DNA of 25,136 nucleotides, taken from contig DATJLQ010000186.1 of NCBI GenBank assembly GCA_035509415.1, forward strand, positions 1 to 25,136, in the 5' to 3' direction. The position numbers and the translations under genes were made by a program. Each line of letters starts with the position of its first letter. The stretch's first letter is position 1. A model generated the notes under the pieces. It worked only from the letters and a program-made list of their open reading frames with translations, was not told the origin of the DNA and did no database searches. The DNA is from DATJLQ01 sp035509415 (GTDB lineage Bacteria; Pseudomonadota; Alphaproteobacteria; JACZXZ01). Shown piece after piece: positions 7,894 through 15,021 of the stretch.

Positions 7894-9884
7894 TCGACGA
7901 GATCGGCCATTTCGCGCTCGTCCTCGCCTTGCTCGTGGCCCTCGTGCAGGCGAGCGTGCCGCTCTACGGGGCCGCGCGCGACAACGCGCCGCTCACCGCC
8001 GTGGCGCGCCCGGCGGCCATCGCCCAGTTCGCGCTCGTGGCGCTCGCGTTCCTCTCGCTCGTGCATGCGTTCGTGGTCTCGGACTTCTCGGTCTCGATCG
8101 TGGCCGAGAATTCCCATTCCGACATGCCGCTCCTCTACAAGATCGCGGGCGTATGGGGGAACCACGAAGGCTCGATGGTGCTGTGGGTCCTGATCCTGAC
8201 CTTCTTCGGCGCGGGCGTCGCCCTCTTCGGCGGCAATCTCCCGCCCACGCTCCAGGCACGCGTGCTCGCGGTGCAGGCGATGATCGGCGCGGGCTTCCTC
8301 GCCTATATCCTCTACGCGTCCGACCCCTTCATCCGCATCGTGGCCCCGCCCGACGGCAACGGGCTCAACCCGCTCTTGCAGGATCCCGGCCTCGCGTCCC
8401 ATCCGCCCTGCCTCTATCTGGGCTATGTCGGATTCTCGATGGCGTTCTCGTTCGCGATCGCCGCCCTCATCGAGGGCAAGGTCGACGCGGCCTGGGCGCG
8501 TTGGGTCAGGCCCTGGACGCTCCTTGCCTGGTGCGCGCTCACGATCGGCATCACCATGGGAAGCTGGTGGGCCTACTACACCCTCGGTTGGGGCGGCTTC
8601 TGGTTCTGGGACCCGGTCGAGAACGCGTCCTTCATGCCGTGGCTCGCGGGCACGGCGCTTTTGCATTCCGCCCTCGTGGTCGAAAAGCGCGACGCCCTCA
8701 AGAGCTGGACCATCCTGCTCGCGATCGTGACCTTCTCCTTGAGCCTCATCGGCACCTTCCTGGTGCGCTCGGGCGTTCTCACCTCGGTCCACGCGTTTGC
8801 GGTCGACCCGCGGCGCGGCGTGTTCATCCTCGGGCTTCTCACGATCGCGATCGGCGGCTCGCTGGCGCTTTACGCCGCGCGAGCGCCGCGTCTGGCGCCG
8901 AGCGGCCTCTTCGCGCCGGTGAGCCGCGAGGGAGCCCTCGTGTTCAATAATCTGCTCCTCGCCGCCTGCGCCGCGACCGTGATCACGGGGACGCTCTACC
9001 CGCTCTTCGTCGACGCGCTCGGCGAGACCAAAATCTCGGTCGGCCCGCCCTTCTTCAACCTGACCTTCACGCCCCTCATGGTGCCGCTCCTGATCGCGGT
9101 ACCGATCGGGCCGATGCTCACCTGGAAGCGCGCCGACCTCCTGGGCGCGGTGCAGCGCCTTTGGGCCGCCGGCGTTGCGGCGCTCTTGGCCGTGCTCGCG
9201 GGCTGGTACATCCATAGCCGCGGACCGGTCTTCGCGGTGCTCGCCCTCGGGCTCGCGGCCTGGCTCGTGGTGGGGGCGGCGGTCGAGCTCGCCGAGCGTC
9301 TCAAGCTGTTCCGCGCCCCGCTCTCCGAGAGCTGGCACAGGGCACTCCATCTTCCGCGCTCGAACTTCGCGACGGCGCTCGCCCATGCCGGCCTCGGCAT
9401 CACGCTCGCGGGCGTGGTCTCGACCGCGATCTGGCGGGTCGAGCGCATCCAGACGCTCCATCCGGGCGACGTGGTCGATCTCGCGGGCTACGCCGTGCGC
9501 TTCGAGGGCGTCGTGCCCCATCCGGGCCCGAATTTCGAGGGCCAGCGCGCGACCCTCGTCGTGACGCGCGACGGGCTGCCGGTCGCCGTGATGCAGCCCG
9601 AGAAGAAGCATTTCCCGGTGGCGAACCAGGACACCGCCGAGACCTCGATCCACACCACGGGCTTCGCCGATCTCTACGCGGCGTTGGGCGATCCCGATCC
9701 GCGCGGCGGCTGGGTGGTGCGGCTCTATTACAGCCCGCTCGCTCCCTTCATCTGGTTCGGGGGTGCCATGATGTTCGCGGGCGGCCTCGTCTCGCTCACC
9801 GACCGGCGCTTCCGCATCGGCGCCCCCGCGCGCCAGCGCGCGCGCGCCGCCGTCGAGCCGCGCCCCGCCACCGCCGGGGACTGA
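7890..9884 (+). CDS. ccmF: Cytochrome c heme lyase subunit CcmF
   Basis: Large membrane protein that takes heme from CcmE and attaches it to apocytochrome c together with CcmH. The 664-residue product is of standard length and has about 13-15 hydrophobic segments. The WWD domain WGGFWFWDPVENASFMPW starts at W234. It is followed by LLHSALVVEKRDALKSW and GTFLVRSGVLTSVHAFAVD, which carry the histidines thought to ligate periplasmic heme. A late soluble loop (QTLHPGDVVDLAGYAVRFEG) precedes the last helix. The GTG start at 7890 overlaps the ccmE stop; the open frame extends further upstream only as a shadow of ccmE. Confidence 0.97.
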   Translation: MIDEIGHFALVLALLVALVQASVPLYGAARDNAPLTAVARPAAIAQFALVALAFLSLVHAFVVSDFSVSIVAENSHSDMPLLYKIAGVWGNHEGSMVLWVLILTFFGAGVALFGGNLPPTLQARVLAVQAMIGAGFLAYILYASDPFIRIVAPPDGNGLNPLLQDPGLASHPPCLYLGYVGFSMAFSFAIAALIEGKVDAAWARWVRPWTLLAWCALTIGITMGSWWAYYTLGWGGFWFWDPVENASFMPWLAGTALLHSALVVEKRDALKSWTILLAIVTFSLSLIGTFLVRSGVLTSVHAFAVDPRRGVFILGLLTIAIGGSLALYAARAPRLAPSGLFAPVSREGALVFNNLLLAACAATVITGTLYPLFVDALGETKISVGPPFFNLTFTPLMVPLLIAVPIGPMLTWKRADLLGAVQRLWAAGVAALLAVLAGWYIHSRGPVFAVLALGLAAWLVVGAAVELAERLKLFRAPLSESWHRALHLPRSNFATALAHAGLGITLAGVVSTAIWRVERIQTLHPGDVVDLAGYAVRFEGVVPHPGPNFEGQRATLVVTRDGLPVAVMQPEKKHFPVANQDTAETSIHTTGFADLYAALGDPDPRGGWVVRLYYSPLAPFIWFGGAMMFAGGLVSLTDRRFRIGAPARQRARAAVEPRPATAGD

Positions 9885-9890
9885 CGCGAG

Positions 9891-10421
9891 ATGGCGCGGA
9901 AGCTCATCTATCTCCTGCCGATCGCGGTGTTCGCCGTGCTCGCGGCGGCGTTCTATGCCGGACTCGGCCGAGATCCCGCGATCGTGCCCTCGGCGCTCAT
10001 CGGGAAGCCGGTGCCCCAGTTCGCGTTGCCGCCGCTTCTCGCCGACAAGCCAGGCCTCGCGACCGCCGACCTCAAATCGAAGCCCGTGCTGGTCAACGTG
10101 TTCGCCTCCTGGTGCATTCCCTGCCGCGAGGAGCATCCGCTCCTGATGCATCTCGCGCGCGACGGCGTTGCGATCTACGGCATCGACTACAAGGACCAGC
10201 CCGCGGACGCCAAGGCCTGGCTCGGCGAGCTGGGCGATCCCTACCGGCGCCTCGCGACCGACATGGAAGGCCGGGTCGCGATCAATTGGGGCGTCTATGG
10301 CGTGCCCGAGACGTTCCTGGTCGACGGCACGGGCACGATCCGCTTCAAGCAGGTGGGGCCGCTCACGATCGACGTGATCGACCGCAAGATCCTGCCCCTG
10401 CTGAAGAGCCTCGCGCGATGA
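9891..10421 (+). CDS. ccmG: Periplasmic thiol:disulfide oxidoreductase CcmG/DsbE
   Basis: Membrane-anchored thioredoxin-like protein that keeps the CXXCH cysteines of apocytochrome c, or those of CcmH, reduced. The N-terminal hydrophobic anchor (residues 5-24) is followed by a thioredoxin fold with the active site WCIPC (C75 and C78), the CcmG-typical GIDYKD segment, and the cis-proline loop GVYGVPETFLVD. The 176-residue length is typical. It lies six bases after ccmF and its stop overlaps the ccmH start as ATGA. Confidence 0.95.
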   Translation: MARKLIYLLPIAVFAVLAAAFYAGLGRDPAIVPSALIGKPVPQFALPPLLADKPGLATADLKSKPVLVNVFASWCIPCREEHPLLMHLARDGVAIYGIDYKDQPADAKAWLGELGDPYRRLATDMEGRVAINWGVYGVPETFLVDGTGTIRFKQVGPLTIDVIDRKILPLLKSLAR

Positions 10422-10876
10422 GGGGGGCGCTCGCCATGGCGATCCTCCTCCTCGGCGCGGCCCTCGCGACGCCGGCCGCGGCGGTGCTGCCGAGCGAGAT
10501 GCTCGCCAACCCCGTGCTCGAGGCGCGCGCACGCACGATCAGCAAGGAACTGCGCTGCCTCGTGTGCCAGAACGAATCGATCGACGATTCGAACGCCGAT
10601 CTCGCGCACGATCTGCGCGTCCTGGTGCGCCAACGCCTGGTCGCGGGCGACACCAATGCGCAAGTGATCCAATACATCGTCGCGCGCTACGGCCAGTTCG
10701 TGCTCCTGAAGCCGCCGGTCGAGCCCGAGACCTACGCGCTTTGGTTCGGGCCCGGCGCGATGCTGCTGCTGGGGGCCATCGGCGTCGTCGTCTATATGCG
10801 CCGGCGCCAGGCGGCCCTGGATGCCCCCTTGAGTGCGGCCGAAGAGGACCGGCTCAAGCGTCTCCTTGACGAATAG
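10418..10876 (+). CDS. ccmH: Cytochrome c-type biogenesis protein CcmH (CycL type)
   Basis: Partner of CcmF that binds or reduces the apocytochrome heme-binding motif. The 152-residue product has a signal peptide ending near ATPAAA (residues 18-22), the conserved redox motif LRCLVCQN (C47 and C50), the three-helix domain IDDSNADLAHDLRVLVRQRL, the conserved YGQFVLLKPP, and a C-terminal membrane anchor (about 113-129). It is the short CycL form, without the fused TPR (CcmI) domain of E. coli CcmH. No ccmI follows, so that function must be encoded elsewhere or be missing. ATG 10418 overlaps the ccmG stop. Confidence 0.95.
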   Translation: MRGALAMAILLLGAALATPAAAVLPSEMLANPVLEARARTISKELRCLVCQNESIDDSNADLAHDLRVLVRQRLVAGDTNAQVIQYIVARYGQFVLLKPPVEPETYALWFGPGAMLLLGAIGVVVYMRRRQAALDAPLSAAEEDRLKRLLDE

Positions 10877-10879
10877 CGC

Positions 10880-10910
10880 CCCGGCGCTTGGCGGCGCTCC
10901 CCGCGCCGGG
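10880..10910 (+). terminator. Possible terminator hairpin after the ccm operon
   Basis: CCCGGCGC (10880-10887) and GCGCCGGG (10903-10910) form an 8-bp inverted repeat with a 15-base loop, starting four bases after the ccmH stop. There is no T tract behind it, so it may act as a weak terminator or an mRNA 3' stabiliser rather than a classical intrinsic terminator. Confidence 0.4.
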
Positions 10911-10949
10911 CGAAATCCTTCAAATATGACAATGGCCTGACGGTTGGGC

Positions 10950-10979
10950 TTGCATGCCGGCCGCGGGAGATGCTGTATA
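10950..10979 (+). promoter_or_regulatory. Candidate promoter for the DedA-family gene
   Basis: TTGCAT (10950-10955) and TGTATA (10974-10979) are separated by 18 bases, in a relatively AT-containing patch after the ccm operon. Transcription from here would give a leader of about 185 bases before ATG 11171. That leader is very G+C-rich and shows no riboswitch that I recognise. Confidence 0.4.
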
Positions 10980-11170
10980 GGCCCCAAGCCGTCCGCCGAA
11001 GAGACGAGCCAAGGGGAGGGGACGACGACCGTAGGGGGCGGGCACACGCCTGGCCGCAGCCCCACGCGATCCGAACTCGATCGCCCGCCGTTCTCGACGC
11101 GGGCACAGACGCCACGCCGCCGCGGGCCCCGGGCTCGCGCGGTGCCGCATCATGAGGGGCCATCGCCGCG

Positions 11171-11773
11171 ATGGACGTGAGATCGCTCCTGCTGAGCTAC
11201 GGCCCGCTGGTCATCTTCGTCTGGACCTTCTTCGAGGGCGAGACGGTGCTGCTGATCGCGGGCTTCCTCGCGCAGCAGGGCTACATGTCCCTCGAATGGT
11301 CGATCCTCGCGGCCTTCGTCGGCAGCCTGCTCGGCGATCAGCTTTATTTCTGGCTCGGGCGCAAGTTCGGCGAGCAGCTTCTCGCCTGGCGTCCGAGCTG
11401 GCGTCCGTCGATCGACCGCGCGCTCGGCCTCCTGCTGCGCTACCAGAACCTCTTCATCCTGAGCTTCCGCTTCATCTACATGGTGCGCAACGTCGCGTCC
11501 TTCTCGATCGGCATGGCGGGCGTCGGCTTCCGGCGCTTCACGATCTTCAACTCGATCGCGGCGGCGCTCTGGGCGCTGAGCTTCGGGCTGGGCGGATTCT
11601 TTTTCGGCAAGTCGCTGAAGCACGTGCTCGGGCGGGTCGAGGTGGTCGAGACCTACGTCGTGGTTGCGGTCGCGGCGAGTCTCTTCGCATTCGCGGCATG
11701 GCGCCGCGTGAGACGCCGCCGGCGCGAGCGCACCGAGCCCGCGCGCCTCGCGGAATCGCTGAATAATAAATGA
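11171..11773 (+). CDS. DedA family (SNARE-associated/VTT domain) membrane protein
   Basis: Integral inner-membrane protein of the DedA superfamily, whose members include undecaprenyl-phosphate and phospholipid transporters or scramblases affecting envelope homeostasis. Family marks in the 200-residue product are FFEGETVLLIAGFLAQQG with the conserved acidic residue (about 20-37), the re-entrant segment AAFVGSLLGDQLYFWLGRKFG (about 47-67), and the arginine motif FRFIYMVRN, corresponding to FRxxPGxR in characterised members. The PG is replaced by YM here. The C-terminus is a basic tail after the last helix. It stands alone between the ccm operon and the CBS gene, with a candidate promoter upstream. 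The lipid substrate cannot be assigned. Confidence 0.85.
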   Translation: MDVRSLLLSYGPLVIFVWTFFEGETVLLIAGFLAQQGYMSLEWSILAAFVGSLLGDQLYFWLGRKFGEQLLAWRPSWRPSIDRALGLLLRYQNLFILSFRFIYMVRNVASFSIGMAGVGFRRFTIFNSIAAALWALSFGLGGFFFGKSLKHVLGRVEVVETYVVVAVAASLFAFAAWRRVRRRRRERTEPARLAESLNNK

Positions 11774-11866
11774 TACCACGCGCATTTTAGCGATCGCCGG
11801 CGCGCTGCATTGCACGCCGATCCTTAGCCCGTCATGAATTTGTCCCGAGGCTCGCCGCCCGGTCCG

Positions 11867-11875
11867 TGCGATAAT
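11867..11875 (+). promoter_or_regulatory. Extended -10 promoter element for the CBS-domain gene
   Basis: TGCGATAAT is a near-consensus extended -10 (TG, one base, then GATAAT). No good -35 is seen at 17 bases, which extended -10 promoters tolerate. The predicted transcript would start about 80 bases before ATG 11961. Confidence 0.4.
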
Positions 11876-11960
11876 GCGCGCGCGCTTCGGGGATCGGCTC
11901 CTTGAAGAGGGCGGTCCTCGACGCGGCGGGCCCCGCATCGTCGCGAGAGGGAGGGTTGCC

Positions 11961-12392
11961 ATGCATGTCGCCCAAATCCTGAAAGGCAAGGGAAGCACGG
12001 TCTATTCGGTGACGCCGGAGACGAGCGTCGCCGACGCGATCCGCACGCTCTCGAAGCGGCGCGTCGGAGCGCTCCTGGCGTTGCGCGCCGATGGCAATGT
12101 CGCGGGCATCGTCTCGGAGCGCGATATCGTGCACGGCCTCGCCGAGCACGGCGCGCGTCTTCTCGAGATGCGCGTCGCCGAGCTCATGACGCGCAACGTC
12201 GTGAGCTGCGCGCCGGAGGACACGGTCGAGGAGATCATGCGCCAGATGACCAACCGGCGCATTCGGCACCTGCCGGTGACCGACCGGGGCGCGCTCGCGG
12301 GCATGGTCTCGATCGGCGACGTGGTCAAGAGCCGGCTTGCCGAGCTCGCGGCCGAAAGCGACGCGCTCAGGAGCTACATCGCGGGCGCGTGA
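11961..12392 (+). CDS. Twin CBS-domain protein
   Basis: A stand-alone pair of CBS domains (about residues 7-62 and 75-131 of 143) forming a Bateman module. Such modules bind adenine nucleotides, NAD or related ligands and act as energy sensors or partners of other proteins. Each domain ends in the canonical strand-helix element: GIVSERDIVHGLAEHG in the first and GMVSIGDVVKSRLAEL in the second. ATG 11961 is chosen because GGGAGGG (11949-11955) sits five bases upstream and homologs begin MHVAxILK; the in-frame extension to 11874 lacks such support. No transporter or enzyme partner is adjacent, so its target is unknown. Confidence 0.9.
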   Translation: MHVAQILKGKGSTVYSVTPETSVADAIRTLSKRRVGALLALRADGNVAGIVSERDIVHGLAEHGARLLEMRVAELMTRNVVSCAPEDTVEEIMRQMTNRRIRHLPVTDRGALAGMVSIGDVVKSRLAELAAESDALRSYIAGA

Positions 12393-12514
12393 CGCGCGTC
12401 GGCGCCTGAACTCGGCCGCACCCGCCGCGCCCCGCGTCTGCGCAAAGGTGGGCGCTTCCGGCCGGCCCTGGGGCCGCGGCCGATCGCTAAAATTGATCGG
12501 CAATTCCGCCCCGG

Positions 12515-13462
12515 ATGGCCTATGCTTGGGCCATGGTGGGGACGATGGGAAGGGGGGACGCGTCTGCCCGGGCGCCGGAATCGGCGCGTTTCGGGCTAGG
12601 CTTGCGTGCACCCCACATGGCGGATTTTCTCGCCGGCCGCCCCGCGGTCGGCTGGATCGAGGTGCATCCCGAGAACTATCTCGACAATGCACCCGCGCGC
12701 GCGCGCCTCCTCGATCTGCGCCGGGACTATCCCCTGAGCCTCCATTGCGTCGGCCTCTCCCTCGGCAGCGCCGACGGGCTCGAGCCCGAGCATCTCGCTT
12801 CCCTGCGCGCGCTCGCCGACGAGAGCGAGCCGTTCCTCGTCTCCGGCCATCTCGCCTGGAACACCAGCGGCGGCGTTTATATGAACGACCTCCTGCCGCT
12901 CCCCTATACCGAGGAGTCGCTCGCGGTCGTGATCCGCAACGTCGCCGCGGCGCAGGAGGCGCTCGGCCGCCGGCTCCTGATCGAGAACCCGTCGACCTAT
13001 CTGCGCTTCCGCCACTCGACCGTGCCGGAGCCCGAGTTCATCGTCGAGGTCGCGCGCCGCACGGGCGCGGGCCTCTTGTGCGACGTCAACAACATCTACG
13101 TGACGTGCGCCAATTTCGATTTCGACCCGGTGGTCTATCTCGATTGGCTCCCGGCCGAGCTCGTGGGCGAGCTCCACGTCGCGGGACATTTCCGCGGCGC
13201 GCGCGGCGGCCGGCCGCTCCTGATCGACGATCACGCGAGCCCGGTCTCGAACGAGGTGTGGGCGCTCTACCGGCGCGCGGTCGGGCGCTTCGGCCTGGTG
13301 CCGAGCCTGGTCGAATGGGATCGCAATCTTCCGCCCTTGCCCACGCTCTTGGCCGAGGTGCTGATCGCCGAGCGCATGGCCGCGCGCGGCCAGATCGAGG
13401 CCGAGGACCTGCGCGCGCGCAGTCCCGCCTCCGCCGGAGGGAGCCGTGCTGGCGCTTCGTGA
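12515..13462 (+). CDS. bufB: DUF692 multinuclear non-heme iron oxygenase (MNIO), BufB-like
   Basis: TIM-barrel iron enzyme of the MNIO family (MbnB, TglH, BufB), which oxidatively modifies cysteines or other residues of ribosomal peptides. Metal-ligand type positions are all present, numbering from ATG 12515: E49/H51/E53 in IEVHPENYL, H112 in SGHLAW, E157 in IENPS, D190 with N192 and N193 in CDVNNIYV, H221 and H225 in ELHVAGH, D238/D239/H240 in IDDHASP, and E267 in LVEWD. An active enzyme is therefore likely. The start is uncertain: ATG 12533 and ATG 12545 (after GGTGGGG) are in frame, and homology begins only near residue 26. It overlaps the DUF2063 gene by 17 bases. The bufferin precursor (DUF2282) gene normally found upstream is absent. 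Confidence 0.9.
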   Translation: MAYAWAMVGTMGRGDASARAPESARFGLGLRAPHMADFLAGRPAVGWIEVHPENYLDNAPARARLLDLRRDYPLSLHCVGLSLGSADGLEPEHLASLRALADESEPFLVSGHLAWNTSGGVYMNDLLPLPYTEESLAVVIRNVAAAQEALGRRLLIENPSTYLRFRHSTVPEPEFIVEVARRTGAGLLCDVNNIYVTCANFDFDPVVYLDWLPAELVGELHVAGHFRGARGGRPLLIDDHASPVSNEVWALYRRAVGRFGLVPSLVEWDRNLPPLPTLLAEVLIAERMAARGQIEAEDLRARSPASAGGSRAGAS

Positions 13463-14228
13463 GCTGCAAAGCGCCTTCCGGCGCGCCGTGCTCGAGGGCG
13501 ACAGCGCCGCGATCGCGCCCATCGTGGTCGAGGACGGGTTGTTCGCCGACGAGCGCATCGCGATCAACCGCAGCAACGTGCTCGCCTCGACCGCGGCGGC
13601 GCTCGGCGACGTCTACGCCGCCGTGGCGCGCCTCGTGGGCGAGCGCTTCTTCGACCACGCGGCGCAGGAATTCGTCTGCGCGCATCCGCCGACGAACGCC
13701 TGCCTCAATTCCTACGGCGCCGGCTTTCCCGATTTCCTCGCGGGCTTCGCGCCCGGCCGCGCCCTCGTCTATCTCGCCGACGTGGCGCGCCTCGAATGGC
13801 GCCTTCACCTCGCCGCGATCGCGCCCGACGTCGCGGCCTTGACGCCGGACCGGCTCGCGGGCCTGAAGCCGAGCGAGATGCCGGCCCTCACCTTCCGCCT
13901 CAAGCCCTGGCTCGGCTACCTCGCCTCGCCCTGGCCGGTCGACCGCATCTGGCTCGCGAGCCGGCCGGGCTCCGCGGGCGACGCGCGCGTCGATCTCGAT
14001 TCCGGCGGCGTGCGCCTCGAGATCCTGCGTCACGGCGACGTGGTGACGTTCCGGCCGCTGCCCGCGGGGGTGTTCGCGTTCCGCGCGGCGCTGGCCGAAG
14101 GCTCGACCCTCGAGGCGGCGGCCGAGGCGGCACTCGGCGCCGAGCGGGCGTTCGACTTCGCGCGCGCCTTCGCGCAGCTGTTCCGCGACGGGCTCCCGGT
14201 CGGCATCCTCGGGCGCGAGACCGCGTGA
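13446..14228 (+). CDS. bufC: DUF2063 family protein, BufC-like MNIO partner
   Basis: Probable partner protein of the upstream MNIO, thought to bind the precursor peptide and present it to the enzyme, as in BufB/BufC and HvfB/HvfC pairs. The 260-residue protein has the DUF2063 N-terminal helical domain (LRELQSAFRRAVLEGD, then INRSNVLASTAAALGDVYAAVARLVGE, then FVCAHPPTNACLNSYG and FPDFLAGF) and a divergent C-terminal domain. The GTG start has a strong GGAGGG at 13437-13442 despite lying inside the bufB reading frame. The gene order matches bufferin operons, but with neither bufA nor a DoxX-type bufD nearby. Confidence 0.87.
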   Translation: MLALRELQSAFRRAVLEGDSAAIAPIVVEDGLFADERIAINRSNVLASTAAALGDVYAAVARLVGERFFDHAAQEFVCAHPPTNACLNSYGAGFPDFLAGFAPGRALVYLADVARLEWRLHLAAIAPDVAALTPDRLAGLKPSEMPALTFRLKPWLGYLASPWPVDRIWLASRPGSAGDARVDLDSGGVRLEILRHGDVVTFRPLPAGVFAFRAALAEGSTLEAAAEAALGAERAFDFARAFAQLFRDGLPVGILGRETA

Positions 14229-14258
14229 GCGGATCGCGGCGGCACTCATCGAGTCGGG

Positions 14259-14306
14259 GGAATTGTCGAGGGAACTGCCGGTGGAATTTCCGGCGGAATT
14301 GCCGAA
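14259..14306. repeat. Four-copy 12-bp degenerate tandem repeat beside tRNA-Ala
   Basis: Four consecutive 12-base units start at 14259, 14271, 14283 and 14295: GGAATTGTCGAG, GGAACTGCCGGT, GGAATTTCCGGC and GGAATTGCCGAA, approximate consensus GGAATTGCCGGN. They occupy the gap between the bufC stop and the 3' end of the tRNA gene. Read on the minus strand they lie just downstream of the tRNA, and the inner units can form an imperfect hairpin around TTCC-GGC-GGAA. That could help trim or end the tRNA transcript (inference). Confidence 0.75.
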
Positions 14307-14311
14307 AGATT

Positions 14312-14387
<76 letters not shown>

Positions 14388-14451
14388 ATCCGGTCCGGAC
14401 GGCGGGTCCTCGGGCGCTTAACGCCCCGGGGCGTCCGGAAAGAAGGCCGGG

Positions 14452-14481
14452 ATAATGGGTGCGGGCCCATTGACCTGTCAA
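14452..14481 (-). promoter_or_regulatory. Promoter of tRNA-Ala(CGC)
   Basis: On the minus strand, TTGACA (14481-14476), a perfect -35, is followed after 18 bases by CATTAT (14457-14452). The expected transcript start near 14445 gives a leader of about 58 bases before the mature tRNA, which would be removed by RNase P. Confidence 0.72.
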
Positions 14482-14642
14482 GACTTTGGCGCCCGTCAAG
14501 CCCTCGGCGCCCCGCGAGGCGCTGGGCCGGTGGCGCGCGGCTTGAGTTGACGAGGACGCCTTGGGCCTGCCCGCGCGCGGGCGCTCTACTTGCCTCGTCC
14601 GGCCCCAGCGGTTAGGTTGCGCTCGGCTTTTCGCGGCCCGCC

Positions 14643-14718
14643 AAGACCCGACTCCAAGACCCGACTCCAGGACTCAAGGCCCCCCAGGACTCAAGGCCCC
14701 CAGGACACAAGGCTCAAG
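14643..14718 (+). repeat. Short tandem repeats immediately upstream of yggT
   Basis: Two perfect 13-base copies of AAGACCCGACTCC (14643-14668) are followed by AGGACTCAAGGC plus a C run in two copies (14669-14685 with six C, 14686-14701 with five C), and a third degenerate unit AGGACACAAGGCTCAAG (14702-14718) that touches the ATG. Each later unit contains AAGG, and the last AAGG (14709-14712) is at Shine-Dalgarno distance from yggT. Copy-number change could therefore alter the leader. Confidence 0.8.
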
Positions 14719-15021
14719 ATGGACATCATCCTCGACCCGCTGATCCAGATCGTCCTGATCGCCCTCAATTTCTACGTCTGGCTCGTGATCGCGGCCGCGA
14801 TCATGAGCTGGCTGATCGCGTTCGGCGTGATCAACACCTACAACCGCTTCGTCTATCTGGTGAACGATTTCCTCTATCGCATCACCGAGCCCGCGCTCAG
14901 GCCCTTGCGCCGCATCGTGCCCAACCTGGGCGGCATCGACATTTCGCCCGTGATCCTCATCCTGATCATCTATTTCCTCCAGATGGTGCTCGAGCGCGTC
15001 TATGTCGAGATGCTCCATTGA
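14719..15021 (+). CDS. yggT: YggT family membrane protein
   Basis: Small integral membrane protein of the YggT family (also called YlmG/CCB3 in relatives), linked to osmotic tolerance, membrane organisation and, in some lineages, division or cofactor assembly; no enzymatic role is established. The 100-residue product has two hydrophobic helices (about 7-34 and 72-95) separated by the diagnostic loop LYRITEPALRPLRRIVPNLGGIDISP. ATG 14719 is chosen because homologs begin immediately at the first helix and AAGG lies six bases upstream; the open frame further upstream is encoded by tandem repeats. The next gene overlaps its 3' end. The grouping with DUF167 and folD is a familiar alphaproteobacterial arrangement. 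Confidence 0.9.
   Translation: MDIILDPLIQIVLIALNFYVWLVIAAAIMSWLIAFGVINTYNRFVYLVNDFLYRITEPALRPLRRIVPNLGGIDISPVILILIIYFLQMVLERVYVEMLH

Larger units (their letters stand above)
14388..14718. other. Intergenic region between divergent tRNA-Ala and yggT
   Basis: No gene is seen in these 331 bases. The left part is the leader and promoter of the tRNA gene and includes an inverted repeat, TCCGGACG (14394-14401) and CGTCCGGA (14432-14439), in the precursor 5' leader. The middle is plain G+C-rich sequence. The right end is a block of short tandem repeats that runs up to the yggT start codon. Confidence 0.6.

Noticed and set aside
7656..10532. Minus-strand open frame of 958 codons opposite ccmE-ccmH
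   Set aside because: Its Arg/His/Asp/Glu-rich translation is the usual shadow of G+C-rich genes. The plus strand carries unmistakable CcmF, CcmG and CcmH.
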